Shown here piece by piece: positions 1-8,236 of a stretch of DNA of 64,000 nucleotides. The stretch is from Methanoculleus caldifontis (GTDB lineage: Archaea > Halobacteriota > Methanomicrobia > Methanomicrobiales > Methanoculleaceae): positions 1,364,001-1,428,000 of the forward strand of contig NZ_WBKO01000001.1 in the NCBI RefSeq assembly GCF_032842345.1. Reading direction: 5' to 3'. Both the position numbers and the translations under genes were made by a program. The notes under the pieces are model-generated. The model made no database searches, was not told the origin of the DNA, and was given only the letters and a program-made list of their open reading frames with translations. Positions within the stretch are counted from its first letter, which is position 1, and each line of letters begins with the position of its first letter.

Positions 1-1645
1 TCAACGGGACGCCGGTCCAGATACTGACCCCGTCGTTATACTCCTTCGTGTGGTAGCCGCACTCCTCGAACTCTTCCTTCGTGAGGAGATCGCTGATCTG
101 CGGTCCCTCGACCGCGAGCGTCCACTCAGATTCGGTGCTCTCGCCCGGCAGCCCCTCGAGGGTGATCGACGCGATGCTGCCGATCCGCTGCTTGTTGGAG
201 GTCAGGGCGGAGCCGACGAGTTTCAGCGGCGCACCGTTATCCGCGCCGAGCGGTGCGGCGTTCATCTTGTCCGCAACAAGGAAGGTGTCGTTCCGGGCGA
301 TATCAGCGCTGCTGAACGTGGCGGAAAAGCCGTCGCTCGCGGTCACCCGCACGGTGTAGCCCTCGGCCGCCTGCGCGTCATTCAGCGTCCAGTGGCTGCC
401 GGTCTCCATATTGTCGACGACGGCCACCAGGTACCAGAGCGGTATGCCGGTCCAGACCTGCAGGCTCTCGTCGGTGTAACTCTCGCCGTGGCATTTGACT
501 CCGTCCTCGAACTCCGCCTGCGAGAGCGTCCGGTTGAACGCGCCCGCGAGCGTGATCTCCCACTCACCGGAGGGTTCGGGGAGGCCGACGAGTTCGATCG
601 CGGCGATGCCGCCGATCTTCTGGCCGGCGCTCACGTCGGGGCCGATGAGCTGGAGCGGCCAGCAGGGTTTTGCCTTCTCGCCGATGGTCTCGGGGAGCCC
701 GGTGCCGTTGAGAGTATTCGCGACGATGATCCCGCTGTTCTTTGCGACGCTTGCACTCTCGAAGTTGATCGCGTACCCGTCGTCCGCGATGACCTTGATC
801 GAGTAGCCCTGCGCGGCGAGTTCTTCATTGAACGCGCCGGATCCGTGCTTCAGACCGTCGTCGACGAGGCCGACGAGGTACCAGAGGGGCATGCCGCTCC
901 ATATGGCTCCGTTCTCATCGGTGTAGGTGGCGACGTGCCCGCAGGCGATCCCGTCCTCGAAGTAGTCCTGGTCGACGGTCTCGGTCGACGCACCCTTGAG
1001 CGTGAGGCTCCAGCCCGACGGCGTGGGAGTTGGGGTCGGCGTCACCGAGCTGTCCAGGTCCGCTTCGATCCGGATCAGCACAGTGGCCGTCTCCGGCGTC
1101 GTGTCGACACCGTAACAGAAGACGACCACATCGCCGTCGGCAAGCGCTACGGCGTTGAGGGCGTCAGCAGAACTGCTGTAACCGTCCTTCTCGACGCCGT
1201 TGACGTAGCAGGCCCACCCGGCGCCGCCTTTCACGAACGCGTATTCCCCGATGTTGTCGAGCAGGAGGACTTCGTTGCTGCCTTCCACCCACTTCTTGTC
1301 GGTGACATCGTACGTGAAGCCCGTGCGCCCGGCTACTGCCTGGAGAGCTCCGAGCGGCGTCCGGTTATCAACCGTATAAGACACTCCGGAGTTGTAGGCC
1401 GTACATTCAAACGCGCCTGCCTCCAGTGCAACCGGCCCGTTGAAGAGCACTACAGGGTCATCAGCCAGGGCTCCGGCAGATCCTGTGTCTGATGTCTCCT
1501 CAGCGACGAACGTATCCTTCACGGCGCTCTCCGGCAGGCTCACACCTGCGTCGTCGAGTGCCTCTGCTGCTGCCGGTGTTGCCAGCAGCAGGCAGGCCAT
1601 CAGCACGATTGCAACGTACTGAATCTTTTTTCTCGAGAATTCCAT
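1..1645 (-). CDS. Secreted DUF4430-like protein with oxidoreductase-like repeats (3' end outside window)
   Basis: The gene reads leftward from ATG at 1645 and is still open at base 1, so about 548 residues are visible and the C-terminus is missing. A GGTGAT ribosome site lies just before the start. Residues 1-28 form a Sec signal peptide (KK, a hydrophobic core, then ATPAAAEA). Residues about 65-195 resemble DUF4430, with the pattern GWACYVNG followed by LADGDVVVFCYG. A TPTPTPTP linker near 202-209 leads into a domain of roughly 145 residues that occurs at about 211-359, again at about 360-503, and as a partial third copy. Each copy carries W-S/T-G-x-PLWYLV, a DGY/DGF segment and an IxxIxLxGLP ending, which recall the molybdopterin-binding oxidoreductase fold, although I see no catalytic cysteine. 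Likely exported or cell-surface. The function is unknown. Confidence 0.8.
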   Translation of the reverse strand, partial: MEFSRKKIQYVAIVLMACLLLATPAAAEALDDAGVSLPESAVKDTFVAEETSDTGSAGALADDPVVLFNGPVALEAGAFECTAYNSGVSYTVDNRTPLGALQAVAGRTGFTYDVTDKKWVEGSNEVLLLDNIGEYAFVKGGAGWACYVNGVEKDGYSSSADALNAVALADGDVVVFCYGVDTTPETATVLIRIEADLDSSVTPTPTPTPSGWSLTLKGASTETVDQDYFEDGIACGHVATYTDENGAIWSGMPLWYLVGLVDDGLKHGSGAFNEELAAQGYSIKVIADDGYAINFESASVAKNSGIIVANTLNGTGLPETIGEKAKPCWPLQLIGPDVSAGQKIGGIAAIELVGLPEPSGEWEITLAGAFNRTLSQAEFEDGVKCHGESYTDESLQVWTGIPLWYLVAVVDNMETGSHWTLNDAQAAEGYTVRVTASDGFSATFSSADIARNDTFLVADKMNAAPLGADNGAPLKLVGSALTSNKQRIGSIASITLEGLPGESTESEWTLAVEGPQISDLLTKEEFEECGYHTKEYNDGVSIWTGVPL

Positions 1646-1753
1646 ACAATCACCAGATTTCGTTCATACTCTTTCCCAGCAGCCCGCTGGTTAAGCGACA
1701 GTTTAAATCTGGGTTACGGCTATGGAAAAAATTTTCATTTAATTAATCTATTT

Positions 1754-1766
1754 GATTAAGTTAATC
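1754..1766. promoter_or_regulatory. AT-rich palindrome upstream of the secreted repeat protein
   Basis: GATTAA-G-TTAATC is a perfect inverted repeat with a one-base centre. It lies in the AT-rich stretch 1705-1770, which contrasts with the GC-rich surroundings and contains further TTAATTAA words. It is about 110 bases before the start at 1645 and about 120 before cas1 at 1886, so it could be a regulatory site for either gene. No binding protein is implied by the sequence. Confidence 0.25.
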
Positions 1767-1885
1767 TCGTTGATATGGGGGGTCCGGCCCGACCGTCGTT
1801 CCATGCTCCGGGGATCGGGCAGTATCTCGGCAAATCGATGCATTAATCACCAAAAACCGCAAAATATTCACTTCCAGAGGATCTG

Positions 1886-2818
1886 ATGAGAGCGACGGAA
1901 TCCTGGCTCCCCGTCATCGGCTACGGGGGGCATATCAAGGCTACGACGCAGGACCTGGTCATCGCGTTCGGGAGCGAGACCCGGCGCTACCCGCTCCTGG
2001 AGGTGAAGCACCTCCTGGTCGTCGGCGGCCATACCCTGCACACCTCGGCAGTGACGAACCTTCTCAAAGCCGGGGCTATCATCACCTTCTTCGATATCGA
2101 CGGCACGCCCGTCGGGCACCTCTCCCCCTACGGCCACCAGAAGGATGAGAGGGTGCGCACCGCACAGGAGCGGGCCACCCCCCACCGCTTCGCGCAACCG
2201 CTTGCAACGGCCGGCCACCAATCGCGCCTCCTCCTCCTTGAGGAGCTCTACGACCGCGCCGGAGAGGAGATCTTCTACGCCGGAGAGCTCGACTTCCTCC
2301 ACCAGGCCCGCGAGGAGCTTGCGGCCTCGGTCACCATGGAGGAGCTGCGGAGGCTCTCCCGCCTGACGGCCGATATGTACTACGAGATCCTCTCCCGCAC
2401 GCTCCCGCCGGAGCTCGGGTTCCGGCGGAGGCTCTCCCGCCCGTATCTCGACCCCGTCAACGCCATGTTCTCGCTCGGGTACGCGATGCTGTATGGCAAC
2501 TGCTGCGTCTCCCTGGTCGGCGCCCACCTCGACCCCGATCGCGGCATGCTCCACGAGGGAGTCGGGAGCCTTGCCTACGATATCATCGAGCCGCAGAAGG
2601 CGGCGATGGTGGACCGCACGGTGCTCAAATTTGCCCGCGAGATCTCGGCCGGAGACTACGAGCGCGGTGAGAAGAGATGTTATCTGGATGGAACCTTTTC
2701 GGCCCGACTGGTCGAGGCGTTCCGCGGGTCCATCGATCAGTCCCGGATCGATACGCAGGTGCGCATCCTCCGCGACGCGCTGTTAGGCAACGCCGATTTT
2801 CATGTGCTGTACTGGTAA
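1886..2818 (+). CDS. cas1: Solo Cas1-family protein (no CRISPR array or other cas genes)
   Basis: A 310-residue Cas1 homologue. Recognisable blocks are the N-terminal beta domain (LLKAGAIITFFDIDGTPVG near 59-77), RPYLDPVNAMFSLGYAML (185-202), GAHLDPDRGMLHEG (212-225) and SLAYDIIEPQKA (228-239). Canonical Cas1 integrases bind metal with Glu, His and Asp/Asp(Glu). Here His223, Asp232 and Glu235 are present, but the helix that normally reads GIEGxAxxxY reads RLSRLTADMY, placing Ser158 where the catalytic Glu should be. No repeats, cas2 or effector genes are in the window, and there are no terminal inverted repeats or family B polymerase next to it as in casposons. It fits the CRISPR-independent Cas1-solo proteins described from methanogens. 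AGAGG lies 5 bases before the ATG. The 3' end overlaps the convergent acylphosphatase gene by 19 bases. Confidence 0.9.
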   Translation: MRATESWLPVIGYGGHIKATTQDLVIAFGSETRRYPLLEVKHLLVVGGHTLHTSAVTNLLKAGAIITFFDIDGTPVGHLSPYGHQKDERVRTAQERATPHRFAQPLATAGHQSRLLLLEELYDRAGEEIFYAGELDFLHQAREELAASVTMEELRRLSRLTADMYYEILSRTLPPELGFRRRLSRPYLDPVNAMFSLGYAMLYGNCCVSLVGAHLDPDRGMLHEGVGSLAYDIIEPQKAAMVDRTVLKFAREISAGDYERGEKRCYLDGTFSARLVEAFRGSIDQSRIDTQVRILRDALLGNADFHVLYW

Positions 2819-3087
2819 TTGCCCCGCTGGATCGTGAATTCGGGGTAAGGGGCGAGGGGGATCTCCTGCTGGGAGAGATCCCTGATGACGACCCGCGGGC
2901 ACCCATACAGCATCGAGACGAATTTGTCGAGGATGACGGGCTCCCCGGTCGCCGTGATGAGGACCCTCCCGTCAGGGAGGTTCATCGCCTCGCCGACGAC
3001 GCCGAGGTTGGTCGCGATCCTCTTGATGCAGGCGCGAAACCCCACGCCCTGCACCCTTCCTGCGATCCTGATCTCGATCGTCTTCAC
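2800..3087 (-). CDS. acyP: Acylphosphatase
   Basis: 95 residues, the usual length for this single-domain family, which hydrolyses carboxyl-phosphate bonds such as acetyl phosphate or carbamoyl phosphate. The signature GRVQGVGFR (10-18) supplies the phosphate-binding Arg18, and GEAMNLPDGRV (32-42) supplies Asn36; their spacing of 18 matches characterised acylphosphatases. Translation starts at GTG 3087, which overlaps the stop of the upstream 1188-residue gene as GTGA, with GGAG nine bases before it, so the two are translationally coupled. The last bases run into the end of cas1 on the other strand. No specific physiological substrate can be read from the sequence. Confidence 0.9.
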   Translation of the reverse strand: MKTIEIRIAGRVQGVGFRACIKRIATNLGVVGEAMNLPDGRVLITATGEPVILDKFVSMLYGCPRVVIRDLSQQEIPLAPYPEFTIQRGNYQYST

Positions 3088-6000
3088 AGCCAGTGCTCCT
3101 GGATGATCCGCATGGACATATCGAGTTCGTCGTAGACCTCGTCCCGGATCGTCGAGTCCCGGATGTTGAGGGCCTCGCTAACGGCCATGTCGAGGAGCTC
3201 CCTTGAGCGGTCCTCGTAGCGCTCCGCGTAGATCCGGCACGCCATGTCGCCGAGCACAAAGGCCCGCCGCGAGAGCGGCCTGATGATCCGCGCCTCTTCA
3301 AGCGCGCAGAGGAGCATCCTGTCCGCGACCTCGTGCTGCCCGGCGTTCCTCGCGATGAGGTAGAGTTCGGTGTAGTAGGCCGCCCGCTTTGCCCGGTCCG
3401 GCGCCGCCCTGATGGCACGGTCGAGCGTGACCATGTCCTTTGTGGTATACTCGCCGCTCCGGATCTTGTCGCGGCAGTCGAGGATCCTGCCGTAGACCGA
3501 GCTCTTCCACGACTGGGGCATGGCCTGCTCGAGCTGGACCATCAGGCTGTACCGGATCCGGTCGTCATCGATGGCGGAGACGATATCGACGGCTCGCTGC
3601 CGGATGGCCGGCTTTCCGCTCGCCCGGTAGTAGGAGAAGAGCATCTGTGCCATCCGCTGCCGCGTCATGGCGGTGACGAACGGGATCTGGATACTTCCGG
3701 CGGTCTTCTCCATGCCGTCCAGGAGTTCGTCGATCTCCTGCTCGTCGCCGTAGGTCTCGGCGAACTGGGCTACGTCGAAGAGCATCGAGAGCCGGACGTA
3801 GGGGGAGGGGATGCCCACCACGGTGTGGCACATGGCCGAGAGGATATCCTTCCTCTGGACGGGCTCGGTGACCATGTCAAAGACCGCTGCGAGGGCATCC
3901 ACGTACTCGACCGGATCCTCGATCCTGGCGACCTGTCCGATCGCCCAGTCGACGTCTTCCTCCTGCCGCTCGATGGTGTTGAGGCTTCTTGCCGCGTAGA
4001 TCAGGTTCTTCCTGACGAACGCCTCCCGCTCCGGTCCGATGAAATCCAGCATCGTCTGCGCCTCGCCGAGGTAGCCTCTGGCGGCGCCGTGGTCGATCCC
4101 GGCCATGAGCCCTGCAAGGTCGGAGAGCATGATCGCACGGACGGACGGTTCACCGATGGTGCCGATCGTCTCGTGAAGCCTTCTGATGATCCCTTCGGCC
4201 TGCTCCTCGTTGCCGAGGGCCGAGTACGCGCTCACGATCCGGTACATCCCGGAGTAGCGGGCGTAAACGTCGCCGGTGTGCTCGAAGAGGCGGTACATCA
4301 GTTCGAGCACCGGCGGTGCCGCCGTCGCCCCTTCGATACCCTCGAGCAGGTAGGCGATCACTTCGTAGGGATCGGCCGAGTCGAACTCCCGCGTGTAACT
4401 GGTGAAGAAGGTGAGGATCCGCTGGATCATCGCGGTCCGCTCGTAATCTCCCTCGATCTCCAGGGAGAAGAGCGTCATGGGGACGGCAAAGATCGGGCTT
4501 GCGTGGACCTGAGTGTACTCGAGCATGATGTCGACGTAACTCGCGATCTTGATCGAGAGTTCCTCACGCGGAGTGTTGGTCTGGAGGAGGTCGAGCGCGA
4601 TCGTGAAGGGCTCCATCATGCCGTCGAAGATCCTGAGTTTCCCCCGCGAGAGCTGGTCGGCCGCCTGCAGGCCCCCGACCCGGACGTAGCCCTCGATGAG
4701 AGGATCGACCAGCTGCCGCTGCAGGGACGGGTCGGTGATCTGGGAGAGGATCTGGGTTGCTTCGTCCAGCGCCCGGAGCGAGAGCTGCTCGATCCCGTAC
4801 ATGATCAGGCCGTGGATGACCTTGCCCATAGCAAAGAGGCAGTAGTCGCGCTCAAGCAGGGACGTGGAGAGGACCCGCATCCCGTGAAGCAGGTCGAGGT
4901 CGCCGTCTTCAACGGCGAGCACGGCCGCCTGGTCGACGATGCCGCCGATCGCCTCGGCCCGGGCGTGCTGGTCCATGATCTCGCAGGTGAGCGCGGTCGC
5001 GTGCCGGAGGAGGTCGCGGTCTTTCCTCGCGACGCCGATCCGCGCCATCTCGACGGCTATGGTCGAGATCGCCTGCTCGCGCAGGGACTGCTCACCGATC
5101 TGGCTCACGAGATCCACGAGGGCCGCCGCATCGTTCTGGCGGACGAACCCCCGCTCGATCATGATGGTGTTGCACTCGGCAAGCAGGGTGTCCTGCTCCC
5201 GGTGCGACTCAGCAAGTTCCTTGATAGCCGGTATATGCCTGACGACTTCGTCGAAGTCATACTCCTTGCAGAAGTCGGTCACCGCCTGGTGTACCAGCGA
5301 ATCGGCGATATCGAGTTCCAGTGTGGTGAGGATGTTCTCGCGGACGAGTTCGATCTCGCCGCGCCGGATACCCTCCTTGATCAGGCGGACACTGGTCTCG
5401 AAAAATTGGGCGTTGATCCTCTGCGCGCTGGTGCTGGCCTTCTTCATGACCTCGATCGCGTGGTAGAAGTCGCCCATCCGCGAGAGGGCGTCGGTGATCT
5501 GCCGGTAGAGGTGCGCTGCCTTCGCCGCGTCGCAGGACTCGTCGATCAGCGGGGTGATGTCGAGGAGGACGGTCGGGTTGCCGCTCTTCTCGACGACCGC
5601 TATCCCGGAGAGAACGATCTCCTCGATGGGGAGCTGGGTCCCCGCCGTGCTCCGGGCGTTGAACTCGAACGCCTTCTCGAGATACCAGCGCTCACCGCTC
5701 CGCTCCGCCTTCTTGAGGAGTTCGAGGACGAGGGTCTGGCCTGCCCAGGCCTTCTCGTCGTCGATCCTGAGCAGTCTGGTGTAGACCTGCTTCTTGTCCC
5801 GCTGGCGGTCGAGGAGCTGTTCGGTCAGGGTCGCGAGGACCTCGGTGAGCCGCTCTTCCGGCAGATCCGGGAGGGAGTCTATGATCTGCTCGATATCGGC
5901 GACCTCCTTCTTCAGCGACGACTTCCAGGCGGCGTCCACGATGTCGGCGATCGAGTTGGTCCGCCGGATCTTCTGGTTGATCTCGGCGGCGCTCGAGAGG

Positions 6001-6650
6001 GCCCGGATCACGAGGTCGATATTGCCCGATTCGATGCCGGAACTGGCTATAGCCCTGGCTACATCGGCATGAAGCTGGGATTGTCTTGATATATCGCCGA
6101 TCTCGGAGAGCGCCTGGAGAGCACGCTGCATGATCTCGACGTTCTGGTGTTTCCGCCCGTACTGGATGAAGAGCGGGATGATCTCGGAGAGGATTGCCGA
6201 GCGATATTTGCGGATGCTGATCTTATCGAAGGCCTCGCCGCCCTTCTCAATATAGTGGATATCACCGGTTTCGACCCCCGCCTGGACAAGGTCGCGGGAG
6301 ATCGCTGCGAGAATATCGGACTGGTGACTCTTGCGGTCGAGCTTGTCGACCAGGGTGAATATTGCAGAGAACCACGATTCGCTCCCGGTCTCCCGGTAAA
6401 ATTCTGCGGCGCGCCGGGCGAGGGTGAAGACTTCCTCTTTCGTCGGCTCGACGAACTGGCTCAGGAGCTCCGGTTGCCCGCTCTCAAACGCCGTCTTCAC
6501 CAGGGCGGCGTTCATCTGCTCGTAGAGCGATTTTTTCTCCTTTCTCGTCTGGGTCTCCGATATGTCCATTACGACCTTTTCAACCTCACGCAGATCGCCC
6601 GAAGAGATTGCGGAGTTGATCTTCTGTTTCATCTGGGGTTTACCATCCAT
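3084..6650 (-). CDS. Large all-helical repeat protein, unknown function
   Basis: 1188 residues from the ATG at 6650; an in-frame ATG at 6632 (MKQKINS) is an alternative start. The protein appears to be almost entirely amphipathic helices of 15-20 residues separated by short turns. Recurrent patterns such as SAIxxEI..., RALxxLxEIGD and AxAIASSGIExGN suggest TPR- or HEAT-like superhelical repeats. There are no membrane segments, signal peptide, cofactor motif or nucleotide-binding loop, and cysteines are few. A scaffold or protein-binding role is the natural inference, but the partner is unknown. A TATA box (about 6700-6708) precedes it, and it is the first gene of a two-gene operon with acylphosphatase. 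The opposite strand is open over long stretches only because of high GC content and codon bias. Confidence 0.85.
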   Translation of the reverse strand: MDGKPQMKQKINSAISSGDLREVEKVVMDISETQTRKEKKSLYEQMNAALVKTAFESGQPELLSQFVEPTKEEVFTLARRAAEFYRETGSESWFSAIFTLVDKLDRKSHQSDILAAISRDLVQAGVETGDIHYIEKGGEAFDKISIRKYRSAILSEIIPLFIQYGRKHQNVEIMQRALQALSEIGDISRQSQLHADVARAIASSGIESGNIDLVIRALSSAAEINQKIRRTNSIADIVDAAWKSSLKKEVADIEQIIDSLPDLPEERLTEVLATLTEQLLDRQRDKKQVYTRLLRIDDEKAWAGQTLVLELLKKAERSGERWYLEKAFEFNARSTAGTQLPIEEIVLSGIAVVEKSGNPTVLLDITPLIDESCDAAKAAHLYRQITDALSRMGDFYHAIEVMKKASTSAQRINAQFFETSVRLIKEGIRRGEIELVRENILTTLELDIADSLVHQAVTDFCKEYDFDEVVRHIPAIKELAESHREQDTLLAECNTIMIERGFVRQNDAAALVDLVSQIGEQSLREQAISTIAVEMARIGVARKDRDLLRHATALTCEIMDQHARAEAIGGIVDQAAVLAVEDGDLDLLHGMRVLSTSLLERDYCLFAMGKVIHGLIMYGIEQLSLRALDEATQILSQITDPSLQRQLVDPLIEGYVRVGGLQAADQLSRGKLRIFDGMMEPFTIALDLLQTNTPREELSIKIASYVDIMLEYTQVHASPIFAVPMTLFSLEIEGDYERTAMIQRILTFFTSYTREFDSADPYEVIAYLLEGIEGATAAPPVLELMYRLFEHTGDVYARYSGMYRIVSAYSALGNEEQAEGIIRRLHETIGTIGEPSVRAIMLSDLAGLMAGIDHGAARGYLGEAQTMLDFIGPEREAFVRKNLIYAARSLNTIERQEEDVDWAIGQVARIEDPVEYVDALAAVFDMVTEPVQRKDILSAMCHTVVGIPSPYVRLSMLFDVAQFAETYGDEQEIDELLDGMEKTAGSIQIPFVTAMTRQRMAQMLFSYYRASGKPAIRQRAVDIVSAIDDDRIRYSLMVQLEQAMPQSWKSSVYGRILDCRDKIRSGEYTTKDMVTLDRAIRAAPDRAKRAAYYTELYLIARNAGQHEVADRMLLCALEEARIIRPLSRRAFVLGDMACRIYAERYEDRSRELLDMAVSEALNIRDSTIRDEVYDELDMSMRIIQEHWL

Positions 6651-6699
6651 TTTGATCAGCGCTCTCCAGTGGGTTCTGCATCATGCATGTCCATTATCT

Positions 6700-6708
6700 G
6701 ATATATAG
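6700..6708 (-). promoter_or_regulatory. TATA box of the 1188-residue protein gene
   Basis: CTATATATC on the minus strand stands out in a GC-rich context. It would start transcription near 6678, giving a leader of about 28 bases before the ATG at 6650. Confidence 0.5.
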
Positions 6709-6868
6709 ATTACCCCTACCCCACAAGAATGTTTTTCAATGGTATTTTGAGAGTCCCTCGAAAATGGCGGTTGTATGGGGGAAGGTAAGGGTCCCCTTGC
6801 AGCACCTCGAAGGGAATAGTTAATGGTGGGTGGATCTCACCTGCCCGGCGTCCGGCCGGGCAGGCGCA

Positions 6869-8236
6869 TCATGCCCGCTCGATAACCTGCAAAATCTCGC
6901 GGTACATGCTTTCTGCGGTCTTTGGGTCGCGCGACTCGATCATGACCCTGACCATCGGCTCCGTGCCCGACGCCCGCACCAGCGCCCAGACATCGTCCCT
7001 GACGATCTTGATGCCGTCGATCTTCTCGATGACCTCTCCCGAGAACGCTTCTTCGACGGCCCGGACCAGTGCAGCCGGGTCGGGGGTGTGATGCTTCTCC
7101 TTGACGAGGTGGTATGCGGGGAGTTCGTCGAGGATCTCCGAGAGCGGCCTCTCGCCGTGGCCGGCAAGGACCGCGACCATCATGGCGGCGGTCATGCCGC
7201 CGTCGCGGCAGAACTGGTGATCGGAGTAGATCAGGCCGCCGTTCCCCTCGCCCCCGAAGGAGACCTTCTTGCCCTGCCCTATGAGCTCGATCATCCTCCG
7301 TGCGACATAGATGCTCCCTACGGCGGTGTAGTCGACGGTGCACCCGTGCTTCTCTGCGATGTCCTGGATCAGCCGCGAGGTGGCCACCGGGGTGACGACG
7401 AGCCCGCCGGGATTCCTGCTGCAGACGTAATCCTCGATGAGCCCGAACTCATAGTTCTCTTCTATATAGCGTCCTTTGTTATCAACGAAGACTGCCCGGT
7501 CGGCATCGCCGTCGTGGGCCACCCCGAAGTCGGCGCCTGTCGCGACGACCATCTCCGAGAGGGGCCGCAGCCCTTCGGGGGTCGGTTCGGGCATCCGGCC
7601 CGGGAAGGTGCCGTCGAGCCGGGCGTTGACGGTGTGGACCCTGCAGCCCATCCGCGAGAGGATGGCCGGGGTCGTGAGCGCCGCGGGGCCGGAGCCGGGG
7701 TCGACGACGACGGTCATGCCGTTGCCGATGCCCGGCGGGAAGTGGCCGACGATCGCCTGGATGTACTCCTCGATCCGGTCGGGTGCGGCGCTCTCGGCAC
7801 CGACGCCGTCCCAGGCCGCCGTCTCGAACGAGCTGGAGAAGAACCGGTCTTCGAGCAGGACGATCTCCTCATCGGACATCTCGGTGCCGTCGGCCTCGAT
7901 GATCTTCACGCCGTTGTACTCGGGCGGGTTGTGGGATGCGGTGATCATCGCGCCGCCGTCGAACCGGTTGGCCTTTATGATGTACTGCAGGGCCGGTGTG
8001 GGGAGGATGCCCATGTCCACCACGTCGCACCCGGTCATGAGGAGCCCGGCCTTGAGGGCGTGAGCCAGGGCCTCGCCGGACGTCCGGGTGTCCCGCCCGA
8101 TCGCTATGGTCCCCTTCCTCATCGATCCGAGTGCGGCGCCGACCTTGAGGACGAGGGTCGGTGTCATTCCCTCTCCGATCACGCCCCGCACGCCGTTCGT
8201 TCCAAACATCTGTTTTCCGCGTACCATCTCTGTCAC
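6869..8236 (-). CDS. glmM: Phosphoglucosamine mutase / phosphomannomutase family
   Basis: 455 residues, a complete alpha-D-phosphohexomutase. The N-terminus has FGTNGVRG (11-18). The phosphoserine loop ITASHNPPEYNG contains catalytic Ser101, and the magnesium loop DGDADR gives Asp242, Asp244 and Asp246. The sugar-recognition loop GGEGNGG spans 328-334 and the phosphate-binding loop RASGTEP 421-427. The family interconverts 1- and 6-phosphates of glucosamine, mannose or glucose, feeding UDP-GlcNAc or GDP-mannose for glycans. The GGEGNGG loop favours glucosamine, but specificity is not certain. The ATG overlaps the stop of the MobB-MoaE gene by four bases (ATGA), so it is the last gene of a three-gene operon. 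Confidence 0.92.
   Translation of the reverse strand: MTEMVRGKQMFGTNGVRGVIGEGMTPTLVLKVGAALGSMRKGTIAIGRDTRTSGEALAHALKAGLLMTGCDVVDMGILPTPALQYIIKANRFDGGAMITASHNPPEYNGVKIIEADGTEMSDEEIVLLEDRFFSSSFETAAWDGVGAESAAPDRIEEYIQAIVGHFPPGIGNGMTVVVDPGSGPAALTTPAILSRMGCRVHTVNARLDGTFPGRMPEPTPEGLRPLSEMVVATGADFGVAHDGDADRAVFVDNKGRYIEENYEFGLIEDYVCSRNPGGLVVTPVATSRLIQDIAEKHGCTVDYTAVGSIYVARRMIELIGQGKKVSFGGEGNGGLIYSDHQFCRDGGMTAAMMVAVLAGHGERPLSEILDELPAYHLVKEKHHTPDPAALVRAVEEAFSGEVIEKIDGIKIVRDDVWALVRASGTEPMVRVMIESRDPKTAESMYREILQVIERA

Noticed and set aside
1700-2900. Casposon around the solo Cas1
   Set aside because: No terminal inverted repeats, target-site duplication, or adjacent family B polymerase and helicase were seen. 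The polB at 42768 is the cellular enzyme 40 kb away.
3333-6089. A 918-codon open frame on the plus strand opposite the helical-repeat gene
   Set aside because: The product is full of Asp, Arg, Val and Gly runs with no domain pattern, and it mirrors the codon bias of the minus-strand gene, which has a TATA box and a coupled downstream gene.
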